Positions 46,991 to 58,894 of a DNA stretch of 64,000 bases are shown in pieces. Origin of the DNA: Auriscalpium vulgare (taxonomy: Eukaryota; Basidiomycota; Agaricomycetes; Russulales; Auriscalpiaceae); the NCBI GenBank assembly GCA_019915015.1, contig JAHBBC010000002.1:1488001-1552000 (forward strand). The letters are read 5' to 3'. The notes beneath the pieces are model-generated. The model saw nothing but the letters and a program-made list of their open reading frames with translations, ran no database searches and had not been told where the DNA came from. Both the position numbers and the translations under genes were made by a program. The stretch's first letter is position 1; each line of letters begins with the position of its first letter.

Positions 46991-48499
46991 AGGTGAGTTT
47001 TATCTACGCGTCATCCTGCTGCTTATTGCTCATGAGGGCTTCAAGTTGTCGCTGCCAGTCCCGTTCATGTTCCCATTCGGTCTCCAATTTCCTTCCCACC
47101 TGTCAAACTGCTGTACTCTTGCTTTGTCGCATAACAAGATCGCATATCACGTCTCCATCTCTCAAGTCGTCAGGCAGACGCGTAAGGCTGCGCCGCCGCG
47201 AAACCGCCATTCGACGACGTCGAGTTTGTATGGCATCGTCGCGTCGCTACATCCTGACTTGCGAGTGCCTCTGCTGTGCAGCCCCTTCCTGTCCGCTCGC
47301 GCCCGACCGCCGAAGTGGCTATTCACCATTATCTCTTATATTGACTGACTATACAGTACGGACATGAGCTTTGGCTGCGCCACGGTAGGCGTAGACCGCA
47401 TATATGCGAACATTGTGAGTCATGTAGGTCTTACTGCGTGCCAATATAGAGTGAGGAGAGCCGCTATGTTGATAGCCAAGTCCCTGCAAGCCGGCACCGT
47501 TGGATGAGAGAGGGCCAACGGGTGGCGACAGCGTCTCCGTTCTGAGTTATTGTGACATCGGGGCCGCAGCGCTGAGATGAGCGGGAGAGGTAGCGATCTT
47601 GCTGCCCCTTCGTGCGCCATGCTGCATGTTGACTACACACGGGGAAGAAAGTAGCATGCCTCCAGGCAGTGATCCGCACTATGTGAACCCTGTATAAAAA
47701 TGGTGCGAGGCTCTGCGCGATGGACAATCAGCCTGCGAAGCAGAGACAGCACGCACCCTGGACGAGCAAGCTTTGGTGTTCCTGTGGCGAGCTGAACGCG
47801 TCGCGCTGGACCGGACCTTTTGATAAGGGGGGCATGTCAGTATATGCGCATTCATAGAAACATCTAACTGCGCACCTGGCTGCTGCGAGCACCATCTCCT
47901 GCCCTCGTCCGCCTCTGCACGACTGTGCGGCGCCCCTACGTCAAGGATTTCGAGTGTGCCTTGACTATGAGCGTGTCGTGCTGCGGCATACGCGATTGCT
48001 GGCTGCGCGGCGAGCATATGTCGGTTTGGGACGAAAGGGTTGAAGGCGGGAGCGCGACTCACTGGCGCAGAAGGTATTCCTTGACCGGGTACTCATCGGT
48101 CGCATGTGACGTTCTTACAGCGTTATCTAGACTTGAGGTCAGGCTCAGGACGTCATGCGAGGGACAGGACGCACAAGCGCCTTGGTTTCTGGTCCTACAT
48201 AGAGTGTAACTGTCTAAGCGCGCACACACAGTCGCCAAACCGACGCACCTGAACAGACCTCAACATCTGGACACCTCCTTCTCCACACGAAATGTCGCGC
48301 CTTGTCCGTACCCCCATGCAAGGAAGTTGCGGGGCAGCCGCGTTGCACAACCTCGCGCGCGCCGTCTTCTGCGCTCTATATCGCGCCGCACACCCCCGAT
48401 CTCCCTCGTGCGCTCCTCGAAGGCTTGATGTCGTGCTTGCGGTGCAGCAGTAAGGGCGTCGGGGCTTGCATCTTGGGCGGGCTGGGTCACCGCGGGGAA
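46991..48499. other. Gene-poor interval after the tandem pair
   Basis: The first 370 bases are the duplicated 3' flank. The rest shows no supported gene. At 48231-48300 a block (TCGCCAAACCGACGCACCT ... AATGTCGCGCC) recurs at 49025-49085, so the region has duplicated internally. Confidence 0.4.
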
Positions 48500-49000
48500 T
48501 GCCTGGAAAATCGACGAGAGGCGCTGAAGACTTCGCTCCGCGCGCCATCCAGTCCTCGAGCGCAGCGCAGTCTCAGCTATCCGCTTGGTGGCACCTTCCA
48601 AAACACCTGATCCATAGCTATGAACCAAGCACCGAAGTCAGAGCCCTGTCAAGCGGTCAACAGAACGTGCGTAATGGCGTATGCGTACAGTAGACTGACG
48701 ATGGCGCATCTACAGGGGAGCTTCGTGGATGGTCTTGTCAATAGGTCCAATATCGAGCTTTGAGTGCAGCGTACAGCACCGCGGGGAGAAGAGGAGGCGC
48801 GCAGTGTTACACGCACGGTCAGTTGATGTATGAGCCCACGTCCGTCCGCGCGGGGTCGTGCGATACAAAGATGGAGGACGCACCGAGTGTATCGCTTCGT
48901 ACTCCAACCGAACGCGGTCAACTTGACGTGTATGATGCCTGCCGTGCGCAGAACCTGGTGATCGTGCCGCTGCGTTTGTGACGACTGACTGGGAAGATAT
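48500..49000 (+). pseudogene. Relic of an NLR 5' end (promoter, first exon, C2 fragment)
   Basis: CCTCGAGCGCAGCGCAGTCTC (48554) and AAAACACCTGATCCATAGC before the ATG match sequence upstream of 52343. The ATG at 48620 opens a 47-nt exon (MNQAPKSEPCQAVNR plus two bases, then GTGCGT) with exactly the length and phase of the first exon of the two NLR genes. Downstream, RGQLDVYDACRAQNL near 48920 looks like the first strand of the C2 domain. No NACHT or WD40 sequence follows, so this is a truncated copy. Confidence 0.6.
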
Positions 49001-52000
49001 GTGAGTAAGTATATGTGCACAGGATCGCCAAACCGACCGCACCTCAACATCCAGACATCCTTCTGCACACAACATGTCGCGCCGGGTCCCGTATTCCACC
49101 TGAAAAGAGACAGGGAAACACGCGCTCACGGCGGCCCAGTTACAAGACCTCGTGCCGCCTTCTCCACACCTTCTGCTGAGTCGCCTCTGCAGAGGATACC
49201 GGACTGCACGTCTCAGATCTCCCTCGTGCAGTCCTTTAGCGCACGAAGCCGCGTGCGCGTGCGGTGCATTAATCCGGGGCTCCATCTTGGTCGTCACAAG
49301 AGCGAGCTGGCCGGTCGTCGCGGAGAGGTTGTAGGCCGGGACAATGGAAAACAGGGACTTGGAAGTTGGGCGGGTGAAGTCGCGCGATGGGGCAATGAAC
49401 CGGAGGGGATGGTGAAGCGGGAACTGTGAAAGAGGAGGAGTGAAGGAGCAGAGGTTGGCCGTCGGAGTCGGTGGGATGGAGTCCGTACTGTACCAAGATA
49501 CATTGGCAACTGCAAAGAGTCAGGATGAGCATCGTCTGTGCGACAAATTGTACATCAACGCACCTGCACTGTCTAACTGACAGGTCTGCTGGCAGGCCTC
49601 TCCGTGGCTGGTCCGCGGCACTCCGGCGTTCTGCGCCTGTGTCTTGAGCTTGAGCACCGTATGAGGACATGATCAGGACATACGGCAGCGGTGGAAGTGG
49701 AAGTGGAGGCGGGAGGACAAAGGAGGACGCTTCGCAGTGAGCCGGAGATATCGGCGATGGTCGGTCCCGCGCGTTCGTCAATCTCATGTCGATCTGATCG
49801 TCAGATTCGCCTTTATACTCCTACCCAATGCGTTGCAGTCCCGGCTGTGCTTGTGTACAGCAGGGCTTGAGTGGCCCCGCTGTACATGTCGCGATCGGTG
49901 AGAGCCACAGCGCATCACGCAATCGCCGTGCACGTCTCAGGACGGCATCCGCACAGTGGAATTCACGCCCGCAATACTGCGTCCCCTTCCAGGACTGAAC
50001 GTCTGAACTGCTAGACTCCAGCAGTGGCATGGCATCAAGATGCATCCACTTCACTCATGTTGCTGCTGATCTCGAAGTCGACCGACTTGCTCAGCCTGGC
50101 AGTACGGTCGCGTCCCGGAGGTTCATCATCACTCTCCGAGGCTCAGTTCACCATGGTAAATTGTCTTCGCGCGCTGTCTCTTGTATTACAACAACGAAGA
50201 TGAGATAATATGTTAACCTGCGGTAAATTTTACCGATCACCCCGTGCAGTTGTCATGTTCCTTGAGATCGACGACTTGTATAGCGCGACAAGCTTGATGT
50301 TGTTTCAGCAGGGCGTCGGCACCACGAGTCGTTGTTGGATAGGAGCGGTACATGCGGGCGCGGGGTGAGAAACGATGGGCTTGGATCTTTGCGCGTGGGC
50401 CAGGCTGCACAGGGAACGGGTGGAGGAGGTAGCGCGCCCACCCTGGTGATCGCCGCCCCCTGTGATATCTGCGGGGTACATAGCCCGCGCGACGGTCAAT
50501 CAACTGTTTAGCGAATGGCACTCACCGTGCCGAGCGTTGCGTGCGATCTGCTTTTCTGGCCAGCTGAGTGGGTAGGTTAGCACATGCGCATACAATGTAC
50601 CTGAGCTTCACCTACCTCTCGACAGACCATGCTGCGCCGTATGCATTCTTCTAGACATCCCCAAGGCCCCATTCGCATTGCGCGCCATCAGGACCCTGTA
50701 GCAGTCGTTCGGTGAGCTCGTCGAATGCCGCAAGTCGCGTGTACATACGTGACGTGCGCGTCCATTTGACAGGGATGCGGCGTGTCTTCAGAGGCGGGCT
50801 GCGCGGCGCGTGTGGGCACCGCGAATGATGATGCGCTGGACGGCGGTGGTCCCGCAGCTGTTCGGGGCGGGACCGCGACTCCTTGAGGCGGAGGACGTTG
50901 GTGGCCGGGCAAATCGAGGTGATAGACACGGCGGCTGCCGAGTGCCGCTCGTCTTCGAAACTGCTCGTAAAGCTGAACCGTTACCCCGGTATGTCTTCAA
51001 CCAGGGCTCAACTTGAAGCCAGGGAGAGCGCGACGGTCCATGTGGCGGAGCTTCCACGTTCGGCCTGGGCGCGGTCAGAGCGAACGTCGAGCAAGAAAAC
51101 GACAGTGTAGGTACTCAGCGCAATCATGAGCGGCGATCTGAACAGTGACTAGGCGCGCGATGACCGCATGCTTGGCGCGGAGCGTCGATGTTCTTGCGAA
51201 GCGTGCTGTGGCAGCAGTCGACTGGGTATGAGCGTCAGTATATGGACAGCTGCAGTCGAAGGGCACTAACTTGCTTTCTGCACAATTGACCTCTGGGGGC
51301 CTGAGGGCGGGATATAGGTTGAGCATTGAAAGGAATAGAGGCCTCGTGAGCGAATCGTTGACCGTCGAGTCGGAGTAGTGCTGTTCGTGCGATCGTTGTT
51401 GACAGGCTCCTCGAGGACAAATCAAAGTTCTGCCTCAAGCTGCGAACGGCGAGGGTCAGTGATATGCAAATGAGAACGCTGAGAGTGATACGCACTTGTG
51501 TGCACGCAGCTTGCACGACATCTTCCCCCTCTCCTGCCTCCGCTGAGAACTTCGCAATGCCCCCCCTCTACGTCCTTTGAAGATGCCCCGAAGGCTATTG
51601 GACCGGCTGGCCGTCGATATTCGCGGCATTTGCGCAGCGGAAGGCGCATGTTTCGGATCGAGACAACGTCGCCCATCGACGAAAGTCGGTTTGAAAGCGG
51701 TTTGAAAGCGCTCAAGGCGGGAGCATGGGGGGAAAGAGGCTGAACGGAGCCTGGGTGACCACTGACTATCGGTCAGCGGGGCTGCAGATGGTAGCGGCCA
51801 AGAACGGATAGCACGTACGAAGTTAGCCCCCCTTGTCCGTGTCCTCTCGCGCTCCTCGAGTCTGCTCAGTACCCGCGCCGCGCCCACACGACCCCAATCT
51901 GCCACTGCCCCGCGCTCTCTCTGCATGGGCGAGAGCAGCAAGTTCCGCCGTCCATTCGGCTGTGGGGCACAAAACGCCAGAGTCTGCAAGAATCAGTCAA

Positions 52001-52342
52001 GTTGGTCGAGCTCAGCGCGTGGAGTCAAGACGCACCTCATCTCAAGTAGATCATGTATTTCTTGCGGCCTTGAGGCGGCTCGACATCGTTGATAGCGCGT
52101 AGGTTCCAGTTGGCCATGTGCGTGCCTAGTATGTAAAAGCGTAATTCCAGGGACTCAGTTCGAGTGCGTTGAGCGGGTGGCGAGACCCATGGAAGAATGC
52201 TGCGTGAATGCGTCGACTTTGCCGCGCGCGCTCATCCAGCCCACGTGTTGCACCTTTCGACCTACCTCGACCTCGAGCGCAGCGCACTCTCCCCTTCCCA
52301 CCGGGATACTCTATCGTCTTCAAAACCACCTAATCCGCAAGT
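49001..52342. other. Degenerate region with scattered C2-like coding fragments
   Basis: No intact gene is seen. Possible fragments on the plus strand are IEVIDTAAAECRSSSKLLV near 50905 and SVDVLAKRAVAAVDW near 51190, the latter resembling TIRVLAKRMLRKN of the NLR C2 exon. Many GT...AG pairs of 50-60 nt suggest ancient exons. An ATG at 49670 on the minus strand (MSSYGAQAQDTGAERRSA) could start a small gene with one intron, but nothing supports it beyond an open frame. Confidence 0.35.
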
Positions 52343-52389
52343 ATGAACCCCCCACAGGATACAGATTCCGGCCAACCGGCCAACAGAAC
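52343..52389 (+). other. Candidate first exon of NLR copy 2, apparently disconnected
   Basis: The ATG at 52343 opens 15 codons plus two bases (MNPPQDTDSGQPANR) before GTGTGT, matching the first exons at 27452-27498 and 48620-48666 in length and phase. In copy 1 this exon splices to the exon carrying GDAQGGT. In copy 2 each acceptor I tried leads to a stop before 52540. Confidence 0.55.
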
Positions 52390-52514
52390 GTGTGTGTCCG
52401 CGCAATACTAAGTACTGACCCTGACATATTGCACATCGACAGGCCAGACCCCCCCGATTCGCAGCGATCGGGAGCAGAGTACGCCAGTGCTTTTTCCTTC
52501 GCTGCCTGTAATTG

Positions 52515-55500
52515 ATGTCCCTCCGCGATAGAGCTGTGATCGGCGGTGTACAAGGAGGGACGGTCCAGCGCCGCATCGACCGCCTGACTGAATCCACGGA
52601 GATCGGTGCGTAGCTAGTTTTCAACCGTTCTTTGCACCGTCACTCACTCGTCGTCGTGGCCAGTGATTCGTGCGCAGGGCTTGCCCCGCCTCAAGAATCT
52701 GCTCGGCAGGGAGCGGCGGTTCTCCCTCAGCATCACCGACGGGGTGAAGACGAAGAGGACGCAGGCTGCCAGGAGGAAGGAACAGTATGTCACATGGACC
52801 TTCATGCTAAGTGGATTGTGAGTACCGCCACTCTTCCCAGCGTCTTGCAACAAGCTGACCTTTCGCAGTAACCTTGAATCGGACCCAGACATCACGATTC
52901 GCGTCCTCGCCAAGAGGATGCTGCGTAAGAACAAACTTTTGGCGACAGTCAAATGTCCTCTCAAGTCGATCCTCACATCTGCACAACAAAGTGCGTATCG
53001 TTGACACGATTGGCTTCTATCCGCTTACGAATATCTCTGATAGATACGGACTTCAACCCTGGTGTGCCTGGAACCGCACTAGACACAACGATCAGGCTGT
53101 CGATCTCGGTCCTTTCTAGTCTTCCTACTCTCGAGTCCGCTCCTGCTGTCGCTGCTAAACCGGTCTCTATGACATCTCCGAGCCTTGATGTTGGTTCTCA
53201 AGCAGCGGCATCGCTTAGAGAGACACCATCTGCACTATCTATGTCAGATCTTCTGCCAGCAACTGAGGCCGTGTTGACTACTGTTCCGCAGAAACTGGAA
53301 CACATGCATACCCCATCAGAACAATTGGAAAAGGCAGGAGAGGCTATTAGCAAAGCTCCAGAAGTTGTGGAAAAAGTGATAAATGTATATGACACTTGGG
53401 AAAGTGCAATGGACAAATTTCAATGGTTTGTGAATGTAGTTGATGATATTGCAGAGGTAGGTCTGCCTTTCTTTGTCTCTGACATGATCTTAGAAGACTT
53501 GTTTTAGATCCACCCATATGTGAAGGCAGCATGGATGCTGCTATCAGTCCTACCAAAGGTGTGTGTTGTAGCTGCTATCAGAAACTGTGAGACCTTGATT
53601 TGGAAGGATTGGTTAGACTTTTTTGAAGCAGGTTCAACTTGATCAGGATATACATGACCTATTCCTCACTATAAGGGATACATTTGAACTTCTCAAAGAG
53701 GCCAGACAAATTATGCAGAAGCCTAAGACAAAACAGGCAGATATACTCATTACTATGGTGATGTTGATACACTCTGCTGGTGAATTTATTCAAGCATATG
53801 CAGCAGAACCATCATTTTGTAAGTTGTCAATGATATCAAATATGAATACAACTGGGCTAATCCTTTTTTAGTGAAGCGACTATGGTCAAATCACTTTGGC
53901 TCAGCAGATGCAGAGATCAAAAGATACAATCAAGCTCTTGCTGGTTTACAAAAGAGCTTTTCAGACCATGCCACAGTGTATACTCAATCCAATACAACAA
54001 TTGCAGTAGAACTTATCAATGGATTGTCCATTCAGCTAAAAGAAGTACTACAGATAATGAAGGATGAAGGTTAGTAATCCCATGCCACATGTCATATCAA
54101 CTAACACTCATTATACAGGCCTGAACAGAGAAGTTGATAAATTACTGGTTTATTATGAATCAGGCTCCTCTAAGCATCCTAAAGTGAATACTGGGTGTCT
54201 TGCTGGTACCAGGACAAAATTCTTGGACCATATCTATGCATGGATAAAAAATCCAGAGTCAGATCGTGCCCTTGTATTGTTTGGCAAAGCAGGCACAGGA
54301 AAATCATCTATTGCACATGAGATTTTGGAACATTTTGACAAAACCAAGCCATCTATTACATCCTTTGTCTTTGTGAGGTCAGAGTCACAGAATGCATTAC
54401 GCAATTTGTTGCCAACACTGGCTTATGATCTTGCCAAGTTGTATCCCTCATTCAAATCTGAACTGGGAAAGAGTATGAAAGAGTCAGAGTGGCTGGGTAC
54501 TTGGCAATATGAGAACCATTTCAACTGTCTTTTGCAGCAACCATTTGACAAGTTACAAACTAAAAAGGCACCACCTATTGTGATTGTGATTGATGCCTTG
54601 GATGAAAGTGGTGACACAGCACATAAAAGAGGATTGCATGTTTTCCTAGCGCAAAACATCTCAAGGCTTCCTTCAAATATTCGAGTCTTGATCACTTCTA
54701 GGACTGAAGAAGATATTGTGGATGCTTTCAGAAGTGCTCATTCAGTTGAAATTAAATACATGGATGACCCGATACTGGCAGCTACTACTAATGATGATAT
54801 ACAGAAATTTATATCTCAAGAATTGTCAGATATCACGCCTAAAGTCATGTCCAAGGAGAGATTGGAGAAAACTGTAGAGCAATTGACAGCAAGAGCTGAA
54901 GGTCTGTTTCAGTGGGCTGCAGTGGCATGTGAATACATTTGCAAACCACCTATAGGCTTGACAACACTGAAATGCATCATACGCCTATTGGCCTCTAAGA
55001 AATTCAGACCCCTTGATACCTTATATGAATTGGTTCTTGAAGCAAAATTCAAAGACTCTCAGAGTCAGTTTACTTCTGTGGTTGGCCAGCTTCTTTCTGC
55101 GTATGAACCACTTCCTGTATCTGCCCTTACAGCCTTGCAACAATATTGCAACTTAGACGAGGAACATCCACTTGAGGAAGAGGACACAGAGCTAGTCACA
55201 ACTATATTATCTCATCTGGGCTCACTTTTGAGTAATGTGTCATCTACATCGGACCTCCCTGTTGTACCACTTCACACATCATTTCGTGACTTTCTCCTTG
55301 AGAAAGGGAGAACCACACTGTTTCATATTGATATAGCTCAAGCGCACTGCAGCATGGTGAAATCATGTTTGAAGGTCATGCTTGACAAGAATGGTCTCAA
55401 ATTCAACATTTGTGATCTTACTACATCACATCTGGTGAATAAAGATGTGTCTGATCTTCAGGCTCGCATTGAAGCAAATATTCCATTACATCTGTCATAT

Positions 55501-57992
55501 GCTTGCTGCTTTTGGGGTACACATTTGCAACACTGTGGTTTTGAAGAAACACTATGTACGGATATTGAAGCATTATTGGAGACAAAGGCTCTCTACTGGC
55601 TGGAAGTACTGAGCCTTACAGGCAAAGTACATTTTGCTTCACAGATATTACAATCTTTGAAGTTGTGGCTGTATCAAGGGGTAAGTGGGCTGTATCTGGA
55701 AAACTGACAATACTGACATAGTTGATGTTCCAGTTGAATTCAAGCTCAATGGCTATCAGACTCAAAGCACTTGTAGATGATGTGATCACATTTGTGCAGT
55801 ATTTTGGTGTTCCAATCTCACAAAGTGCACCACATATCTATCTTTCTGCTCTTCCATTTACACCAAGAGAGTCTTGGATGCTCAAGCAGTATATAGCAAG
55901 ATTCCCCAGGACACTGTCTCTCAAAAAAGGGCGGCTTGTAGAATGGCCTGCACTACGAATGATTATTCAGTGTCCAGAAAAAATGTCAGCGGTGTGTTTC
56001 TCACCAGATGGCCAGAGCATTGCCTCAGGGTCATATGATAGGACTGTGCGAGTCTGGGATGCAGCTACAAGTGCCACAGTTGCAGGGCCATTTGAGGGGC
56101 ACACAGGCCCAGTCCTTTCTGTGGCATTCTCACCAGATGGCCAGAGCATTGCCTCAGGGTCATATGATAGGACTGTGCGAGTCTGGGATGCAGCCACAGG
56201 TGCCACAGTTGCAGGGCCATTTGAGGGGCACACAGGCCCAGTCCTTTCTGTGGCATTCTCACCAGATGGCCAGAGCATTGCCTCAGGGTCATATGATAGG
56301 ACTGTGCGAGTCTGGGATGCAGCCACAGGTGCCACAGTTGCGGGGCCATTTGAGGGGCACACAGGCCCAGTCTATTCTGTGGGATTCTCACCAGATGGCC
56401 AGAGCATTGCCTCAGGGTCAGATGATGGGACTGTGCGAGTCTGGAATGCAGCCACAGGTGCCACAGTTGCAGGGCCATTTGAGGGGCACAGCGGCCCAGT
56501 CCTTTCTGTGGCATTCTCAACAGATGGCCAGAGCATTGCCTCAGGGTCATCTGATCGGACTGTGCGAGTCTGGAATGCAGCCACAGGTGCCACAGTTGCA
56601 GGGCCATTTGAGGGGCACAGCGGCCCAGTCCTTTCTGTGGCATTCTCACCAGATGGCCAGAGCATTGCCTCAGGGTCATCTGATGGGACTGTGCGAGTCT
56701 GGAATGCAGCCACAGGTGCCACAGTTGCAGGGCCATTTGAGGGGCACAGCGGCCCAGTCCTTTCTGTGGCATTCTCAACAGATGGCCAGAGCATTGCCTC
56801 AGGGTCATCTGATCGGACTGTGCGAGTCTGGAATGCAGCCACAGGTGCCACAGTTGCGGGGCCATTTGAGGGGCACAGCGGCCCAGTCCTTTCTGTGGGA
56901 TTCTCACCAGATGGCCAGAGCATTGCCTCAGGGTCAGATGATCACACTGTGCGAGTCTGGGATGCAGCCACAGGTGCCACAGTTGCGGGGCCATTTGAGG
57001 GGCACACAGGCCCAGTCTATTCTGTGGGATTCTCACCAGATGGCCAGAGCATTGCCTCAGGGTCAGATGATCACACTGTGTGGGTCTGGGATGCAGCCAC
57101 AGGTGCCACAGTTGCGGGGCCATTTGAGGGGCACACAGGCCCAGTCTATTCTGTGGGATTCTCACCAGATGGCCAGAGCATTGCCTCAGGGTCATATGAT
57201 AGGACTGTGCGGGTCTGGGATGCAGCCACAGGTGCCACAGTTGCAGGGCCATTTGAGGGGCATACAGGCATAGTCTATTCTGTGGCATTCACACCAGATG
57301 GCCAGAGCATTGCCTCAGGGTCATATGATAGGACTGTGCGAGTCTGGGATGCAGCCACAGGTGCCACAGTTGCGGGGCCATTTGAGGGGCACACAGGCAC
57401 AGTCTATTCTGTGGGATTCTCACCAGATGGCCAGAGCATTGCCTCAGGGTCAGATGATCACACTGTGTGGGTCTGGGATGCAGCCACAGGTGCCACAGTT
57501 GCAGGGCCATTTGAGGGGCACAGAGGCCCAGTCCTTTCTGTGGCATTCTCACCAGATGGCCAGAGCATTGCCTCAGGGTCATATGATAGGACTGTGCGAG
57601 TCTGGGATGCAGCCACAGGTGCCACAGTTGCAGGGCCATTTGAGGGGCATACAGGCATAGTCTATTCTGTGGCATTCACACCAGATGGCCAAAGCATTGC
57701 CTCAGGGTCAGATGATGGGACTGTGCGGGTCTGGAATGCAAAACTAGACCTACCAGAAGAACAGATTGAAGTGTGTTCCAGTTTTACAGACCAACCTGTC
57801 ATTGATGAACATGGTTGGATTCACTGTGGAGACACCCAGCTTTTAATGTGGGTTCCCCCTCTACATAGACACAGTCTTCATCGCCCAAGCAATATTTGGA
57901 TGAGCACCTCAGAACAGGAGACAAAGCTGGATCTTCTGAATTTTGTTCATGGGAGAGACTGGGTGAGATGTTCAGCAGGAGATATATGTTAA
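52515..57992 (+). CDS. C2-NACHT-WD40 NLR-like protein (STAND NTPase), copy 2
   Basis: Nine exons from ATG 52515 give 1683 codons with consistent phases: 52515-52605, 52664-52817, 52869-52990, 53044-53456, 53508-53558, 53617-53818, 53872-54069, 54119-55680, 55734-57992. Exons of 154, 51 and 202 nt have the same size as in copy 1. The order is: C2-like domain (VIRAQGLPRLKN ... EQYVTWTFMLSG, ITIRVLAKRM); helical linker; NACHT with Walker A LFGKAGTGKSS and Walker B IVIVIDALDE; helical region; 14 WD40 repeats; conserved C-terminus (LLMWVPPLHRHSLHRPSN, FVHGRDW). As for copy 1, it is expected to be a ligand-sensing switch in self/non-self recognition. The start is uncertain because the family's usual first exon lies upstream but does not connect. 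From about 53300 the sequence turns AT-rich and CpG-poor. Confidence 0.88.
55980..57745 (+). repeat. Fourteen near-identical 129-bp WD40 repeats of NLR copy 2
   Basis: Each unit encodes 43 residues with FSPDGQSIASGS and VRVWDAATGATVAGPFEGHT cores. Many units differ by fewer than five bases. Variable codons are few: L/Y and A/G around SVxF, the residue pair after SGS (YD, DD, SD), R/G/H before TV, R/W after TV, and T/S/R after GH. Open frames exist in other frames and on the other strand only because the unit length is a multiple of three. Confidence 0.95.
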
Positions 57993-58894
57993 CGCCTGGG
58001 TATGGTCAGATTTACTATACTTGAGTCCTCTCATTCCGTGGATATTTTGAACTGTGTCATATTTGAATTTGGTATAACTTACTTTTATCATTGTTACCAG
58101 CAATCATAGTACATTCATCCACTTGGTGGGAAATGGCCAGTGCAAGCATGGCAGTACAATTACTCTTAATCATTAAGGGGGCAGGGGGGAGAGGGGCTTG
58201 GCCATTAAATATACCCAAGCAAAATTGCTGACAGTCTAGGCTTGGGGATTGTCTCTATCACTGGGTGGTAGCTCAACATCCTGCATGCTCCGATGCACTA
58301 GGTGATTGGAGGTGAGTGTTGCAATGTTGTGACATTGTGATTATTCTTCCGGTAAGAATGCTCCGGAATGGTGGTCAGAATCCTGAGGCAATAATCGGGA
58401 CATTGATAAAAATACAAAACAATCGGGATCAGAACGATGCAGTGTGAGTACAAGAACTGAGGTGAACAATGGTCAGAGGACAGTGGTGCGACTGCAGAGG
58501 AATACAGATGTCACAGTGACTGGAGTGGCATCGTGCATACATTCTGATGACAATCTCAACAGTAAACATGTCTGATGGAATTCCGACGCGTTGTGACAGC
58601 TGTGGGAGGTGCTGTGCTCGAGGTCACATGGTGGCAGTTGGAACAACGAGCAAGTGGTCGGATGACTGTGTGTGCTGCGTGCGACAGCGTCGCTGGCGCG
58701 AGTGTGGTGTTCAAGGTATGATTCCGATTGCGTGACTGCTCTGCAAGACTCCAATCTTGTGAGCGGTTGGAAGAACTAATCAGGTGGTCGGAGCACTGCT
58801 GTGCGATGCTGCGATCTTCAGAATTGTGTGTCTGTCGACTTGATGAAAGTGCGAAAATTCTGTAATGATTGCCTCGCAGCATGGAGCGATGTGT
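57993..58894. other. Gene-poor downstream flank of NLR copy 2
   Basis: AT-rich up to about 58400. A short Cys-rich frame near 58570 (CDSCGRCCARGH ... CVCC) has no further support and is left uncalled. Confidence 0.4.

Larger units (their letters stand above)
45300..47360 (+). repeat. Tandem segmental duplication of about 1.2 kb
   Basis: Besides the two coding regions, the 3' flanks match: GTGAGTTT.ATCTACGCGT.ATCCTGCTGCTT at 45791 and 46994, and CAAGTCGTCAGG.AGACGCGTA near 45964 and 47165. The spacer between the copies (about 46130-46500) is unique. Confidence 0.75.

Noticed and set aside
49269..49787. A minus-strand ORF with possible ATG at 49670
   Set aside because: There is no domain, and it overlaps duplicated debris; mentioned only as a weak possibility.
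56008..57288. Long open frames of more than 400 codons in other frames and on the opposite strand of the NLR copy 2 repeats
   Set aside because: The 129-bp unit is a multiple of three, so any stop-free frame in one unit stays open through all of them.
58547..58735. A short Cys-rich ORF (CDSCGRCCARGH)
   Set aside because: It is 62 codons long in a decayed region with no splice support or homologue I recognise.
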